Positions 27,171 to 34,771 of a stretch of DNA of 34,771 nucleotides are shown one piece after another (position 1 is the stretch's first letter; every line of letters starts with the position of its first letter). The DNA is taken from NCBI RefSeq assembly GCF_000521465.1, contig NZ_BAVR01000041.1, forward strand, positions 1 through 34,771, given 5' to 3'. The position numbers and the translations under genes were made by a program. The notes below the pieces were generated by a model, which saw only the letters and a list, made by a program, of their open reading frames with translations, ran no database searches and was not told the DNA's origin. The DNA is from Acetivibrio straminisolvens JCM 21531. Its GTDB lineage: Bacteria > Bacillota > Clostridia > Acetivibrionales > Acetivibrionaceae.

Positions 27171-28403
27171 ATGGCTTTTATTAATGAAAACTATCTTAAG
27201 CTTCCGGGAAGCTATCTTTTTTCTGAAATTGCAAGAAGAGTGAACAATTTTAAAAACGAAAACCCCAATGCAAAAATAATTCGATTGGGTATCGGGGATG
27301 TAACAAGGCCATTGGTGCCGGCGGTTATTGATGCTATGCATAAAGCAGTGGAAGAAATGGCAAAAGAAGAAACCTTCAGGGGATACGGACCGGAACAGGG
27401 CTATCGCTTTTTGATCGACAAAATAATTGAAAACGACTATGCACCTCGGGGCATAAAGCTTGATGAAGACGAGGTATTTGTAAGTGACGGAGCAAAAAGC
27501 GATACCGGAAACTTCCAGGAGATATTTGGCTTAGACAACAAAATCGCCGTTACCGACCCTGTATATCCTGTTTATGTAGACAGCAATGTTATGGCAGGAA
27601 GAACCGGAGAATATCTTGAGCACGGGTACTTTGAGAAAATAACCTACCTTCCGTGTACTGCAGAGAACAACTTTATCCCGGAGCTTCCGAAAGAGAAAGT
27701 GGATATTATTTACCTTTGCTTCCCCAATAACCCAACGGGAATGACTTTGTCCAAGGAAGAACTGAAAAAGTGGGTTGACTATGCAAAAGAAAACCGTGCA
27801 ATAATACTTTTTGATTCGGCATATGAGGCGTTTATCCGTGAGAAAGATGTACCGCACAGCATTTATGAGGTTGAGGGAGCTGATGAGGTAGCAATTGAAT
27901 TCAGAAGCTTTTCCAAGACAGCAGGGTTTACCGGAACAAGATGTGCTTACACTGTTGTGCCTAAAAAGGTTGTAGCCTATACCAAAAACGGAGAAGCGCA
28001 TCAGCTCAACAGTCTTTGGAACAGAAGACAGACAACAAAATTCAATGGTGTTCCTTATATCATACAGCGGGCTGCCGCAGCAGTGTATACTCCGGAAGGC
28101 CAGAAACAGATTAGAGAAACCATAGATTATTATATGGACAATGCAAAAATAATCAAAGAAGGGCTGGAGGATGCCGGTCTTACCGTATTTGGAGGGGTAA
28201 ATGCTCCGTATATCTGGCTTAAGACTCCGACAGGTATAAGTTCATGGGAATTCTTTGATATCATGCTCAAAGAAATAAATGTTGTCGGAACGCCAGGGTC
28301 GGGATTCGGGCCAAGCGGAGAAGGATATTTCCGATTGACGGCTTTTGGCAGCAGAGAGAATACACTGGAAGCTATTGAAAGATTTAAAAATTTGAAACTT
28401 TAG
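27171..28403 (+). CDS. dapL: LL-diaminopimelate aminotransferase
   Basis: 410 aa from [20 protein letters not shown]; the ATG follows GGAGG. A class I PLP aminotransferase with the DapL-type start ([11 protein letters not shown]), substrate segment [22 protein letters not shown], and the PLP lysine in [13 protein letters not shown]. It converts tetrahydrodipicolinate straight to LL-DAP with glutamate, bypassing succinylated or acetylated intermediates. The adjacent epimerase supports the role. Confidence 0.95.
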   Translation: MAFINENYLKLPGSYLFSEIARRVNNFKNENPNAKIIRLGIGDVTRPLVPAVIDAMHKAVEEMAKEETFRGYGPEQGYRFLIDKIIENDYAPRGIKLDEDEVFVSDGAKSDTGNFQEIFGLDNKIAVTDPVYPVYVDSNVMAGRTGEYLEHGYFEKITYLPCTAENNFIPELPKEKVDIIYLCFPNNPTGMTLSKEELKKWVDYAKENRAIILFDSAYEAFIREKDVPHSIYEVEGADEVAIEFRSFSKTAGFTGTRCAYTVVPKKVVAYTKNGEAHQLNSLWNRRQTTKFNGVPYIIQRAAAAVYTPEGQKQIRETIDYYMDNAKIIKEGLEDAGLTVFGGVNAPYIWLKTPTGISSWEFFDIMLKEINVVGTPGSGFGPSGEGYFRLTAFGSRENTLEAIERFKNLKL

Positions 28404-28514
28404 TAAGATTTCTATAAATTTTAACTTTATTGATTGTATTAAAAAATATTATACACATATACTAAGAATACTATTTCTTATGAGGATATATGGATTTTTG
28501 AAGATAGGTGAAAT

Positions 28515-29447
28515 ATGAATTTTAGAAAAGGTATTCTTTATATATGTGTAGTTTTTTCGTTGATTTTATTTATACAAGGAATATATACTCTTTTGTTTGC
28601 AGAAGAGGAATACAGCGGTACGAAGTTTGGCGGCGAATACAATTTTGTAGAGATTGTGAAAAGAAAAATTGACGAAGAAGAGCCGAAGAATACGATCTCA
28701 TATATAAACGTACTTGTTTTGGGGCTTGATGATGATGAAACGAGATCCGATGTTATTGCGCTAATAAACTACAACCCTATTGAAAGCAAAATGAAAATAT
28801 TGTCCATTGCCAGGGATACCAGAGTAAGAGTCAACGGCAAGTACACAAAGATAAACTCCCTAATAGGAAAAGGCGGAGAAAAATTGGTAGTTGATATGGT
28901 AGAGGAAATAACCGGACTTCCTATAGATTACTACATCACTCTGAATTTCAAAGGATTTAGAGAGATTGTTGATATATTAGGGGGTGTGGAGATAGACGTG
29001 CCTTTTGACATGGACTATGACGACCCGTATCAAAATCTCCATATCCACCTGAAGAAAGGAAAACAGGTGCTGGACGGCAAAAAAGCGGAGGAATTTGTTA
29101 GGTACCGCAAGGGCAACCACTCCGGCGAAGGTTATGAGGATGGAGATCTTGGACGGATAAAAATGCAGCAGTTATTTATCGAAGAGTTTGTAAAGCAAAA
29201 GCTGAAATTAAAATATTTACTGAAGGCGGACGAGATTTTTTATACCCTGAAAAAGAACATGAGGACAAATATTGAGATTGGGGACATTCGTTATTTTATA
29301 AAGAATGTAAAAAATATAAAAACTCCTGCAATCGAGGGATACACGCTGCCGGGATATTCCAGATATATTGGAAGTCAGTGGTTTTATATATATAATAAGA
29401 AGGAAACAAAAAAGTTGATAGAAGAAAATTTCCGTTATGACAATTAA
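28515..29447 (+). CDS. LytR-CpsA-Psr (LCP) family cell wall glycopolymer ligase
   Basis: 310 aa. A short cytoplasmic N-terminus, one membrane helix (ILYICVVFSLILFIQGIYTL) and an external LCP domain: VLVLGLDDDETRSDVIALI, KILSIARDTRVRV, TKINSLIGKGG, LGGVEIDVPFDM, and VRYRKGNHSGEGYEDGDLGR. The Asp and Arg residues that bind polyprenyl pyrophosphate are present. LCP enzymes attach secondary wall polymers to peptidoglycan, the kind of polymer SLH domains bind. The link to the SLH proteins upstream in the window is inference. A terminator follows. Confidence 0.92.
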   Translation: MNFRKGILYICVVFSLILFIQGIYTLLFAEEEYSGTKFGGEYNFVEIVKRKIDEEEPKNTISYINVLVLGLDDDETRSDVIALINYNPIESKMKILSIARDTRVRVNGKYTKINSLIGKGGEKLVVDMVEEITGLPIDYYITLNFKGFREIVDILGGVEIDVPFDMDYDDPYQNLHIHLKKGKQVLDGKKAEEFVRYRKGNHSGEGYEDGDLGRIKMQQLFIEEFVKQKLKLKYLLKADEIFYTLKKNMRTNIEIGDIRYFIKNVKNIKTPAIEGYTLPGYSRYIGSQWFYIYNKKETKKLIEENFRYDN

Positions 29448-29466
29448 CAGAATAAAATAAGACGTT

Positions 29467-29493
29467 AAAATCAGCTGTAACAGGCTGATTTTT
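29467..29493 (+). terminator. Terminator after the LCP gene
   Basis: AAAATCAGC/GCTGATTTTT stem with an 8-nt loop and T tail, 20 bp after the stop codon. Confidence 0.88.
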
Positions 29494-29529
29494 GTTGCGG
29501 GCCTGTTTGGGTATAAATTATATAACTGC

Positions 29530-29558
29530 TTTAAAGTTATTGATTTATGTATTATAAT
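29530..29558 (+). promoter_or_regulatory. Probable promoter of the dehydratase-like gene pair
   Basis: TTTAAA (29530-29535), 17-bp spacer, perfect TATAAT (29553-29558), 35 bp before the proposed TTG start. Confidence 0.5.
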
Positions 29559-29593
29559 TTTATGAGAAGAAATGATTTGAGGTGTTTATCGGT

Positions 29594-30578
29594 TTGAAAA
29601 ATATAGGTTTTACAACAAGTATACCCGTTGAAGTAATATTTGCGGCAGGACACAAGCCTGTTGATTTAAATAATGTATTTATAACCAATGATAATCCCGG
29701 AAAGCTGATAGAAGTCGCTGAAAACGCAGGTTCCCCAGAAATACCTGTGCGTGGATAAAGGTATTTACTCTGCAGTTGCTGACATAGGAGGAATAGACGA
29801 ACTGATAGGTGTTGTTGAGGGGGACTGCTCTAATGCAAAGGCTCTTGTGGAGGTTTTGGAGCTTAAAGGAATACAATGCTTTCAGTACTCCTATCCCAAT
29901 TCCCGGAGTTATGAGCAGTTGAAAAAGGAGATTGACAAGCTTTGCAGTCATTTTGGTGTCAGCTATGACAAGTGTTTGGAAGTCAAAAAAGAATTGGACA
30001 AGATTAGACAGAGGCTTTCTTATCTGGATGAATTGACGTGGAAGGACAATAAGGCCAGCGGGTTTGAGAATCACATATGGCAGGTTTCGAGCAGTGATTT
30101 TAACGGGGATTATATCACCTTTGGACATAAGCTGGAGGATGCGATTTCTTCCATTGAGAAGAGGGAGCCGAGGACAGAGAGTAAAAGAATAGGCTATATG
30201 GGAGTTCCTCCAATTAATGGAGATATATACGAATTTGTTGAATCTCTTGATGCCAGAGTGGTATATAATGAGGTGCAGAGACAGTTTACAATGGCAGATT
30301 CCATCGGTATGGAAGACATTGTGGAAGAGTACAGGAGGTTTACCTATCCGTACAGCATAAGATACAGACTTGAAGATATAATTGCTCAAGTGGAAAAAAG
30401 AAGGATTGACGGTATTATACACTATACCCAGGCATTTTGTTTTAGAGGTATTGAGGATATTATAATAAGGAAAGAACTCAATGTCCCGGTTCTTACCCTT
30501 GAAGGGGACAGACCCGGCAAGCTGGATCAGCGGACGAAGCTTCGCATTGAAGCATTTATTGATATGCTGGATGAGTAA
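29594..30578 (+). CDS. 2-hydroxyacyl-CoA dehydratase D-component-like Fe-S protein (two base losses)
   Basis: About 328 aa from a TTG start (LKNIGFTTSIPVEVIFAAG) with GAGGTG nine bases upstream. Two missing bases, one in TT at 29731-29732 and one in AAA at 29757-29759, restore GFPRNTCAWIKGIYSAVADI and join the two frames. Cysteines Cys52 (NTCAW), Cys79 (EGDCSNAK) and Cys283 (TQAFCFRG) are placed like cluster ligands of the HgdB/FldC family. Real dehydratases use two such subunits; only one is present here, with its activator next door. That fits either an incomplete locus or the homodimeric double-cubane-cluster proteins. Substrate unknown. No CoA-transferase or acyl-CoA genes are adjacent. 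Confidence 0.8.
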
Positions 30579-30616
30579 GTTTTATAAAATGCAAACTATA
30601 TTTGAAAAGGTGAATT

Positions 30617-31393
30617 ATGAGAGTATTGGGAATAGATTTGGGAAGCAGAGCCGTTAAACTGGCTGTTTTTGAAGATAGCAACTTTGTAGAGAGCATGGTT
30701 TATGATACCGCATCTTTTTACCGGGACTTTTGCTCCAATGTAAATCAGAAAATCAGCATTGATTTTGAAAAACTTGATAAAGGGAGCTTTGACAGTGTGG
30801 TGAGCACCGGCTACGGGAGAAACAATGTAAATGTGGAAAATGCAACAGTGATACTGGAGTTAAAGGCTCACACATACGGTGCAGTGTGGCAGACCGGGCT
30901 TGATAATTTCACGCTTCTTGACATAGGGGGACAGGACAGCAAGGTCATATCGGTTAGAAACGGAAAAATGGCGGATATGATTCTGAACGACAAGTGTGCC
31001 GCATCCTGCGGAAGGTATTTGGAGAACATGGCAAACGTTCTCGGCATCGGCCTTGAAAAACTTGTAGGATATCATGAAAACCCGGTGGAGCTTAATTCTA
31101 CTTGCGCTGTTTTCGGTGAATCGGAGCTTATCGGGAAGATATCCGAGGGATACGGCATCAAAGAGCTGGCTGCAGGAGTAAACTACTCCCTTTTCAAAAG
31201 GATTAAGCCGATAATCGAAAGGTTTCCCCATGAAAATCTGGTGGTCTGCGGCGGTGTTGCTCAGAATAAGGCATTATTGGAGTATATTAAATCCGAACTT
31301 GATTTCAAAAAGGTTGTTATACCGGAAAAGCCTCAACTAAATGGTGCCATTGGCTGCTGTGCATTCAAGGTTAGAAAAATAAACCGCAGTTAA
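30617..31393 (+). CDS. BadF/HgdC-type ATPase, activator of the dehydratase-like protein
   Basis: 258 aa. ASKHA-fold ATPase: GIDLGSRAVKLAVFED (phosphate 1), VVSTGYGRNNV, LLDIGGQDSKVISV and VVCGGVAQNKAL. Cys127 (NDKCAASCGRYLE) and Cys163 (STCAVFGESE) correspond to the residues that hold one [4Fe-4S] cluster between two monomers in HgdC; an extra Cys131 is next to the first. Such proteins use ATP to inject a low-potential electron into the partner Fe-S protein. It starts 38 bp after the partner gene, and the two are clearly one unit. Confidence 0.88.
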   Translation: MRVLGIDLGSRAVKLAVFEDSNFVESMVYDTASFYRDFCSNVNQKISIDFEKLDKGSFDSVVSTGYGRNNVNVENATVILELKAHTYGAVWQTGLDNFTLLDIGGQDSKVISVRNGKMADMILNDKCAASCGRYLENMANVLGIGLEKLVGYHENPVELNSTCAVFGESELIGKISEGYGIKELAAGVNYSLFKRIKPIIERFPHENLVVCGGVAQNKALLEYIKSELDFKKVVIPEKPQLNGAIGCCAFKVRKINRS

Positions 31394-31416
31394 TAGATAT
31401 ATTAATGAATATTTTT

Positions 31417-31445
31417 TTGAAAAAGCATTAATATACTGGTATACT
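31417..31445 (+). promoter_or_regulatory. queC-queD-queE promoter
   Basis: TTGAAA (31417-31422), 17-bp spacer, TATACT (31440-31445). An AT-rich leader of about 115 nt follows; I saw no preQ1 riboswitch in it. Confidence 0.65.
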
Positions 31446-31569
31446 TATATAAATCGCATCAATTTATGCTACATTATTTATATTATATTTGTTACATTAC
31501 TTGTATTACGTTGCTATATTAATAAATTACATTGGTTATGTAAATATTCTAATATTATTGGAGGATATT

Positions 31570-32238
31570 ATGAGAAGAGCTGTTGTATTGTTATCCGGCG
31601 GTCTTGACAGTACCACTTGTTTGTCAGTTGCATTGGCAGAGGGCTATGAGGTCTATCCCCTGTCTTTTGACTACGGGCAGAGGAATAGAAGGGAGCTTGA
31701 AAGTGCCAAACAGGTAGCTAAGTATTTTAAGATTAAAGAGCACAAAATCGTGAAGATAGGAAATGTAGGGGGAAGCGCTTTGACAGACATGGAGATAGAT
31801 GTTCCCGACTACAAAGGTCTTCCGAGTATACCTGTTACATATGTGCCGGCAAGAAATATAATTTTTTTAAGCTATGCAGCGGGATATGCTGAGGTGGTGG
31901 ACGCCGATGCCATTTTTATCGGTGTTAATGCTGTTGATTACAGCGGTTACCCGGATTGCAGACCGGAATTTATTGAGGCCTTTCAGAAGGCGATAAACGT
32001 GGGAACAAAGAACGGTGTCAACGGAAAACCGGTCAAAATAATTACTCCTTTAATAAACCTTACTAAAGCAGAGATTATAAAGCTGGCATGTGAGAACAAT
32101 GCACCGCTTCATTTGACTACAACCTGCTACAAGGGCGGAGAAAAAGCATGCGGTGTCTGCGATAGCTGCGTTTTGAGGCTTAAAGGATTTAAAGAGGCCG
32201 GAATTGTGGATACCATAGAATATATGGAAAAAACTTGA
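31570..32238 (+). CDS. queC: 7-cyano-7-deazaguanine synthase
   Basis: 222 aa from MRRAVVLLSGGLDSTTCLSV, with GGAGG before the ATG; the upstream in-frame codons are AT-rich and unlike the family. The PP-loop SGGLDST binds ATP. The C-terminal zinc cysteines are in TTCYKGGEKACGVCDSCVLR. It turns 7-carboxy-7-deazaguanine into preQ0, using ammonia and ATP. It heads a three-gene preQ0 operon. Confidence 0.96.
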   Translation: MRRAVVLLSGGLDSTTCLSVALAEGYEVYPLSFDYGQRNRRELESAKQVAKYFKIKEHKIVKIGNVGGSALTDMEIDVPDYKGLPSIPVTYVPARNIIFLSYAAGYAEVVDADAIFIGVNAVDYSGYPDCRPEFIEAFQKAINVGTKNGVNGKPVKIITPLINLTKAEIIKLACENNAPLHLTTTCYKGGEKACGVCDSCVLRLKGFKEAGIVDTIEYMEKT

Positions 32239-32268
32239 TTCAAATATAATTTTGAAAGGATTGCAGTG

Positions 32269-32652
32269 ATGAAAATTGGGAAAGTTGCTATAACAAAGGT
32301 GTTTACATTTGATAGTGCACACCATTTGGTGGACTATAACGGCAAATGCAGAAATATTCATGGACATACCTACAAATTGGAGGTTACATTAAAAGGTACT
32401 CCCGATAAAAACGGTTTGGTAATGGATTTCCATGACTTAGAAGACATAATAGAAGATGAGGTGCTGGAAAAGGTAGATCACAAGTACCTTAATGATGTGT
32501 TTGATTTTAATCCTACCTGTGAAATGATAGGACTTTGGCTCTGGGAAGAGATTGCAAAAAGGGTTCAAAATACTCAATGCAGCTTGGAGAAGCTGGTACT
32601 GTGGGAAACGCCCACCAGCTATATAACCATTGACAAGCACGACATGGAGTAG
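32269..32652 (+). CDS. queD: 6-carboxy-5,6,7,8-tetrahydropterin synthase
   Basis: 127 aa from MKIGKVAITKVFTFDSAHHL. Zinc ligands are His in SAHHL and in NIHGHTY, and the catalytic Cys27 is in NGKCRN. It converts dihydroneopterin triphosphate to carboxytetrahydropterin, the first step after GTP cyclohydrolase. The Cys and HGH signature and the neighbours separate it from folate-pathway PTPS. Confidence 0.94.
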   Translation: MKIGKVAITKVFTFDSAHHLVDYNGKCRNIHGHTYKLEVTLKGTPDKNGLVMDFHDLEDIIEDEVLEKVDHKYLNDVFDFNPTCEMIGLWLWEEIAKRVQNTQCSLEKLVLWETPTSYITIDKHDME

Positions 32653-32677
32653 TCTTGCTTTCAAAGGAGATAAGAAC

Positions 32678-33309
32678 ATGAAAGTAAATGAGATATTTTT
32701 AAGTATTCAGGGAGAAAGTATGTCCGCGGGTTTCCCAACTGTATTTGTCCGATTTACCGGCTGCAATCTTCGATGCAGCTATTGTGACACAAAATATGCC
32801 TATAACGGAGGAGAGGATATGACTCCCTCTGAAATATTTGAAGAGATAAAAAAGCTTCATTATAAAAGGGTATGCCTTACGGGGGGAGAACCCCTTTTGC
32901 AAAAAGAGCTGGGGGAGCTTTTGGTTCTTCTTGACGACTATACTGTGACTATTGAGACCAATGGCTCTGTCGGTCTTGGAAGTGTTGTCCTTAAAAATCC
33001 AAGGCATTCTTATGTTATGGACATGAAGGTGCCTTCCTCGGGATGCAGCGGACAAATGCTGTTTGAAAATTTTGATTTGCTGAAGGAGCAGGACGAAATA
33101 AAGTTTGTGGTAGGGGACAGAACTGACTATGAGTGGGCAAAAAGCATAATTTCAAAGTACCATAAAAAAGGGACCGTAACCTTTTCTCCGGTATATGGAA
33201 AAATCGATTATTCCGCGTAGTCCAATGGATACTTGAGGACAGGCTAAATGCAAGATTTCAGGTTCAGCTTCACAAGGTGATTTGGGGACCTGATAAAACA
33301 GGGGTATAA
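32678..33309 (+). CDS. queE: 7-carboxy-7-deazaguanine synthase, radical SAM (one frameshift)
   Basis: About 210 aa after correction, the normal size. Radical-SAM cysteines Cys29, Cys33 and Cys36 (FTGCNLRCSYCDTKY) bind the [4Fe-4S] cluster. SIQGE at the N-terminus and LTGGEPLLQ are family marks. The frame stops at 33218-33220; one added G near 33217 opens the missing tail (VVQWILEDRLNARFQVQLHK, then VIWGPDKTG), which is the expected QueE C-terminus. It makes the 7-deazapurine ring of preQ0 and queuosine. AAAGGAG precedes the ATG. Confidence 0.93.
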
Positions 33310-33314
33310 ATAGT

Positions 33315-33884
33315 ATGTATAATTGGGATGAACTGATAAAAGCATGCTCAAACTGTAATAAGTGCCGTTTGGGCAAGACAAGAACCAATATAGTAATTGG
33401 GCGGGGAAATGTAAACGCGCCCCTTATGCTTGTGGGAGAAGGCCCCGGAGAGCAGGAGGACCTTCAAGGGCTTCCTTTTGTTGGGCCGGCAGGAAAGCTT
33501 CTGGACTTATTGCTGAAAGCGATGAGAATAAAAGAGGACATGTACTATATAGCCAATATTGTAAAGTGCAGACCTCCCGGCAACAGAGTTCCTACTGACG
33601 AGGAAGCTGAAATGTGTCTGCCCTATTTGAGAAATCAGTTGGTACTTGTCAAACCCCGTATAATAGTATGCTTGGGCGCAACAGCAATGAAATACATCAT
33701 TGACAGGAATGCAAAGATTACCCAAATCAGAGGTCAATGGATTGAAAGAAAGGGGTATTGGATTATAGCTACATTTCACCCCGCCGCTTTGTTGAGAGAT
33801 GAATCGAAAAAGGTTCTTATGTGGGAGGATTTTAAAAAGGTTAAACAGAGGTTGGATAGTATATGTCAAAATCAGATCAGCTAA
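33315..33884 (+). CDS. Family 4 uracil-DNA glycosylase with Fe-S cluster
   Basis: 189 aa. Cluster cysteines Cys14, Cys17, Cys85 and Cys101 (SNCNKCRL, VKCRPPGNR, AEMCLPYL) match the family 4 pattern; Cys11 is extra. Active-site motifs are GEGPGEQEDLQGLPFVGPAG (1) and FHPAALLR (2). It removes uracil from DNA as the first step of base excision repair, useful against cytosine deamination at high temperature. It starts 5 bp after the corrected queE stop and overlaps the next gene by 22 bp. Confidence 0.93.
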   Translation: MYNWDELIKACSNCNKCRLGKTRTNIVIGRGNVNAPLMLVGEGPGEQEDLQGLPFVGPAGKLLDLLLKAMRIKEDMYYIANIVKCRPPGNRVPTDEEAEMCLPYLRNQLVLVKPRIIVCLGATAMKYIIDRNAKITQIRGQWIERKGYWIIATFHPAALLRDESKKVLMWEDFKKVKQRLDSICQNQIS

Positions 33885-34440
33885 AAGATTTATACGATTT
33901 ATATAAGAAAGAATTCCAGGGGAAAGAAATTGTTCTGGGCGACGGAAGTGTTGATTCCAAGTTGGTATTGATAGGAGAAGCACCGGGTAAAGATGAAGTT
34001 TTGAATTCAAAGCCCTTTGTAGGAGCTGCAGGAAAAAACCTTGCGGAATTTTTGGACAAGTTAGGACTTAAGAGAGAGGATATATATATAACCAATGCGA
34101 TAAAATATAGGCTCTCAAAGGTAAATCCGAGACGGGAAGGGTTTCAAACAGACCTGCGACTAAAAATGAGATTCTTGAAAACAGAGATTATTTATTAAAG
34201 GAAATTGAGATTATTAATCCCGAATATATAGTCACATTAGGAAATGTACCTTTAAGGTCGGTGCAAGGAGACTTTAGCATCAGCATTGGTCAAGTTCACG
34301 GAACTTTGAGCAGGGTTAAGGTTTTGAGAGCGGAGTTTAGCCTGTTTCCTCTCTATCATCCTGCAAGTATTATATACAATGCAAAGCTAAAAGAGATTTA
34401 TGATGAAGATTTAAACAAGCTGAAGCTGTTAATCGGTTAG
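33863..34440 (+). CDS. Second uracil-DNA glycosylase-like protein, lacking all Fe-S cysteines (one frameshift)
   Basis: About 192 aa once joined: GGG at 34139-34141 should be GGGG, giving RREGVSNRPATKNEILENRD. It shares the superfamily fold and motifs of its neighbour (VLIGEAPGKDEVLNSKPFVG, GAAGKNLAEFL, ITNAIKYRLSK, IVTLGNVPLRS, LYHPASIIYN) but contains no cysteine at all. No [4Fe-4S] cluster can therefore form. Motif 1 has GEAPG-DE where the neighbour has GEGPGEQED. Translation is probably coupled to the first glycosylase through the 22-bp overlap. It may act on another lesion, pair with its neighbour, or be inactive; its activity is not established here. Confidence 0.82.
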
Positions 34441-34596
34441 TATAGATTCAGCCTTTATTTAAAAAATATAGTCAAAGAATGTGGAATGGGAAAAAATATT
34501 GAGAAAAAAAGCGTATTATTTATTAATTGATAGGATAAAATAAATTCTAGGGTAATATTTAGGGTTATAGCTTGCTTTTTGGCGAAAAATAACCCC

Positions 34597-34626
34597 TTGA
34601 CTTTATTATATTTTCGATGTTATAAT
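34597..34626 (+). promoter_or_regulatory. Upstream promoter P1 of a strongly expressed downstream unit
   Basis: TTGACT (34597-34602), 18-bp spacer, perfect TATAAT (34621-34626). It is followed by a GTCAC/GTGAC hairpin (34636-34650). No long gene is present in 34441-34771. Confidence 0.65.
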
Positions 34627-34711
34627 TTAAAAGCTGTCACGGCCGGTGACTTTGAGACAAATAGAGTCGAGAAGGAACGGAAAAATGAAAAAAATACCTG
34701 AAAAAAAAGTA

Positions 34712-34740
34712 TTGACAAAATGAAGACAGCATGATAACAT
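34712..34740 (+). promoter_or_regulatory. Promoter P2 with leader hairpin, rRNA-operon-like
   Basis: Perfect TTGACA (34712-34717), 17-bp spacer, TAACAT (34735-34740). The start of the transcript holds a CGCGCT/AGCGCG hairpin (34749-34754, 34763-34768). Two tandem strong promoters followed by a GC-rich leader hairpin in AT-rich DNA resemble an rRNA operon start. The gene itself is beyond the window. Confidence 0.65.
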
Positions 34741-34771
34741 ATAAAAGTCGCGCTGAGAACAAAGCGCGAAA

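Noticed and set aside
29679-30422. 247-aa minus-strand open frame opposite the dehydratase-like gene
   Set aside because: Antisense shadow; the plus-strand protein has family motifs and signals.
31394-31569. preQ1 riboswitch before queC
   Set aside because: Expected in this position but neither the preQ1-I hairpin with A-rich tail nor another known class is visible.

Overview
The window looks like chromosome of a cellulolytic, spore-forming, low-GC Firmicute of the Clostridium (Acetivibrio) thermocellum group. It opens with the C-terminus of an OlpB-like protein, a complete Orf2p-like type II cohesin/SLH protein and an OlpA-like type I cohesin/SLH protein, in the order known from the cellulosome anchoring cluster. 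spo0A, the LL-diaminopimelate aminotransferase route (dapF-dapL) and two-subunit class I fumarase fit the same group. Orf2p here carries three cohesins, not the two I recall for C. thermocellum, so a close relative is more likely than C. thermocellum itself. A species name cannot be proved from this window.

Layout. 1-5656 (+): surface anchors olpB (partial), orf2p-like, olpA. 5885-7134 (-): a secreted transglutaminase-like protein behind a sigma-A promoter and two tandem cyclic-di-GMP-I riboswitches. 7296-7883 (+): two small unknown genes. 7880-10055 (-): an rRNA methyltransferase and a response regulator with a degenerate GGDEF domain. 10288-12504 (+): aroA, spo0A. 12592-13463 (-): HU and a KdpD-type Usp protein. 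13821-17262 (+): fumarase alpha and beta, a DUF1858 protein, purA. 17553-18228 (+): five tRNA genes (Lys, Glu, Asp, Thr, Tyr). 18372-26057 (-): a surface-glycosylation locus. 26246-29447 (+): dapF, dapL, an LCP protein. 29594-31393 (+): a 2-hydroxyacyl-CoA dehydratase-type Fe-S protein and its ATPase activator. 31570-34440 (+): queC, queD, queE and two tandem uracil-DNA glycosylase-like genes. 34441-34771: two promoters and a leader hairpin, resembling the start of an rRNA operon outside the window.

The most interesting parts are three. First, the tandem riboswitch-controlled transglutaminase-like enzyme next to the cellulosome anchors. Second, the glycosylation locus. It encodes a protein O-mannosyltransferase (GT39) carrying a carbohydrate-binding-like ectodomain and a discoidin-like insert, a membrane-anchored paralog of that ectodomain, three polyprenyl-phosphate-type GT2 enzymes, a GtrA flippase and a DUF2304 protein. 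A plausible but unproved target is the Thr/Pro linkers of the scaffoldins at the other end of the window. Third, the orphan dehydratase-like/activator pair.

Caution on data quality: eleven genes are broken by a total of fourteen apparent single-base losses, nearly all in short homopolymers, and none by a gain. That pattern points to sequencing error in a draft assembly, not to pseudogenes. I annotate these genes across their whole reconstructed span and give the suspected site of each loss.
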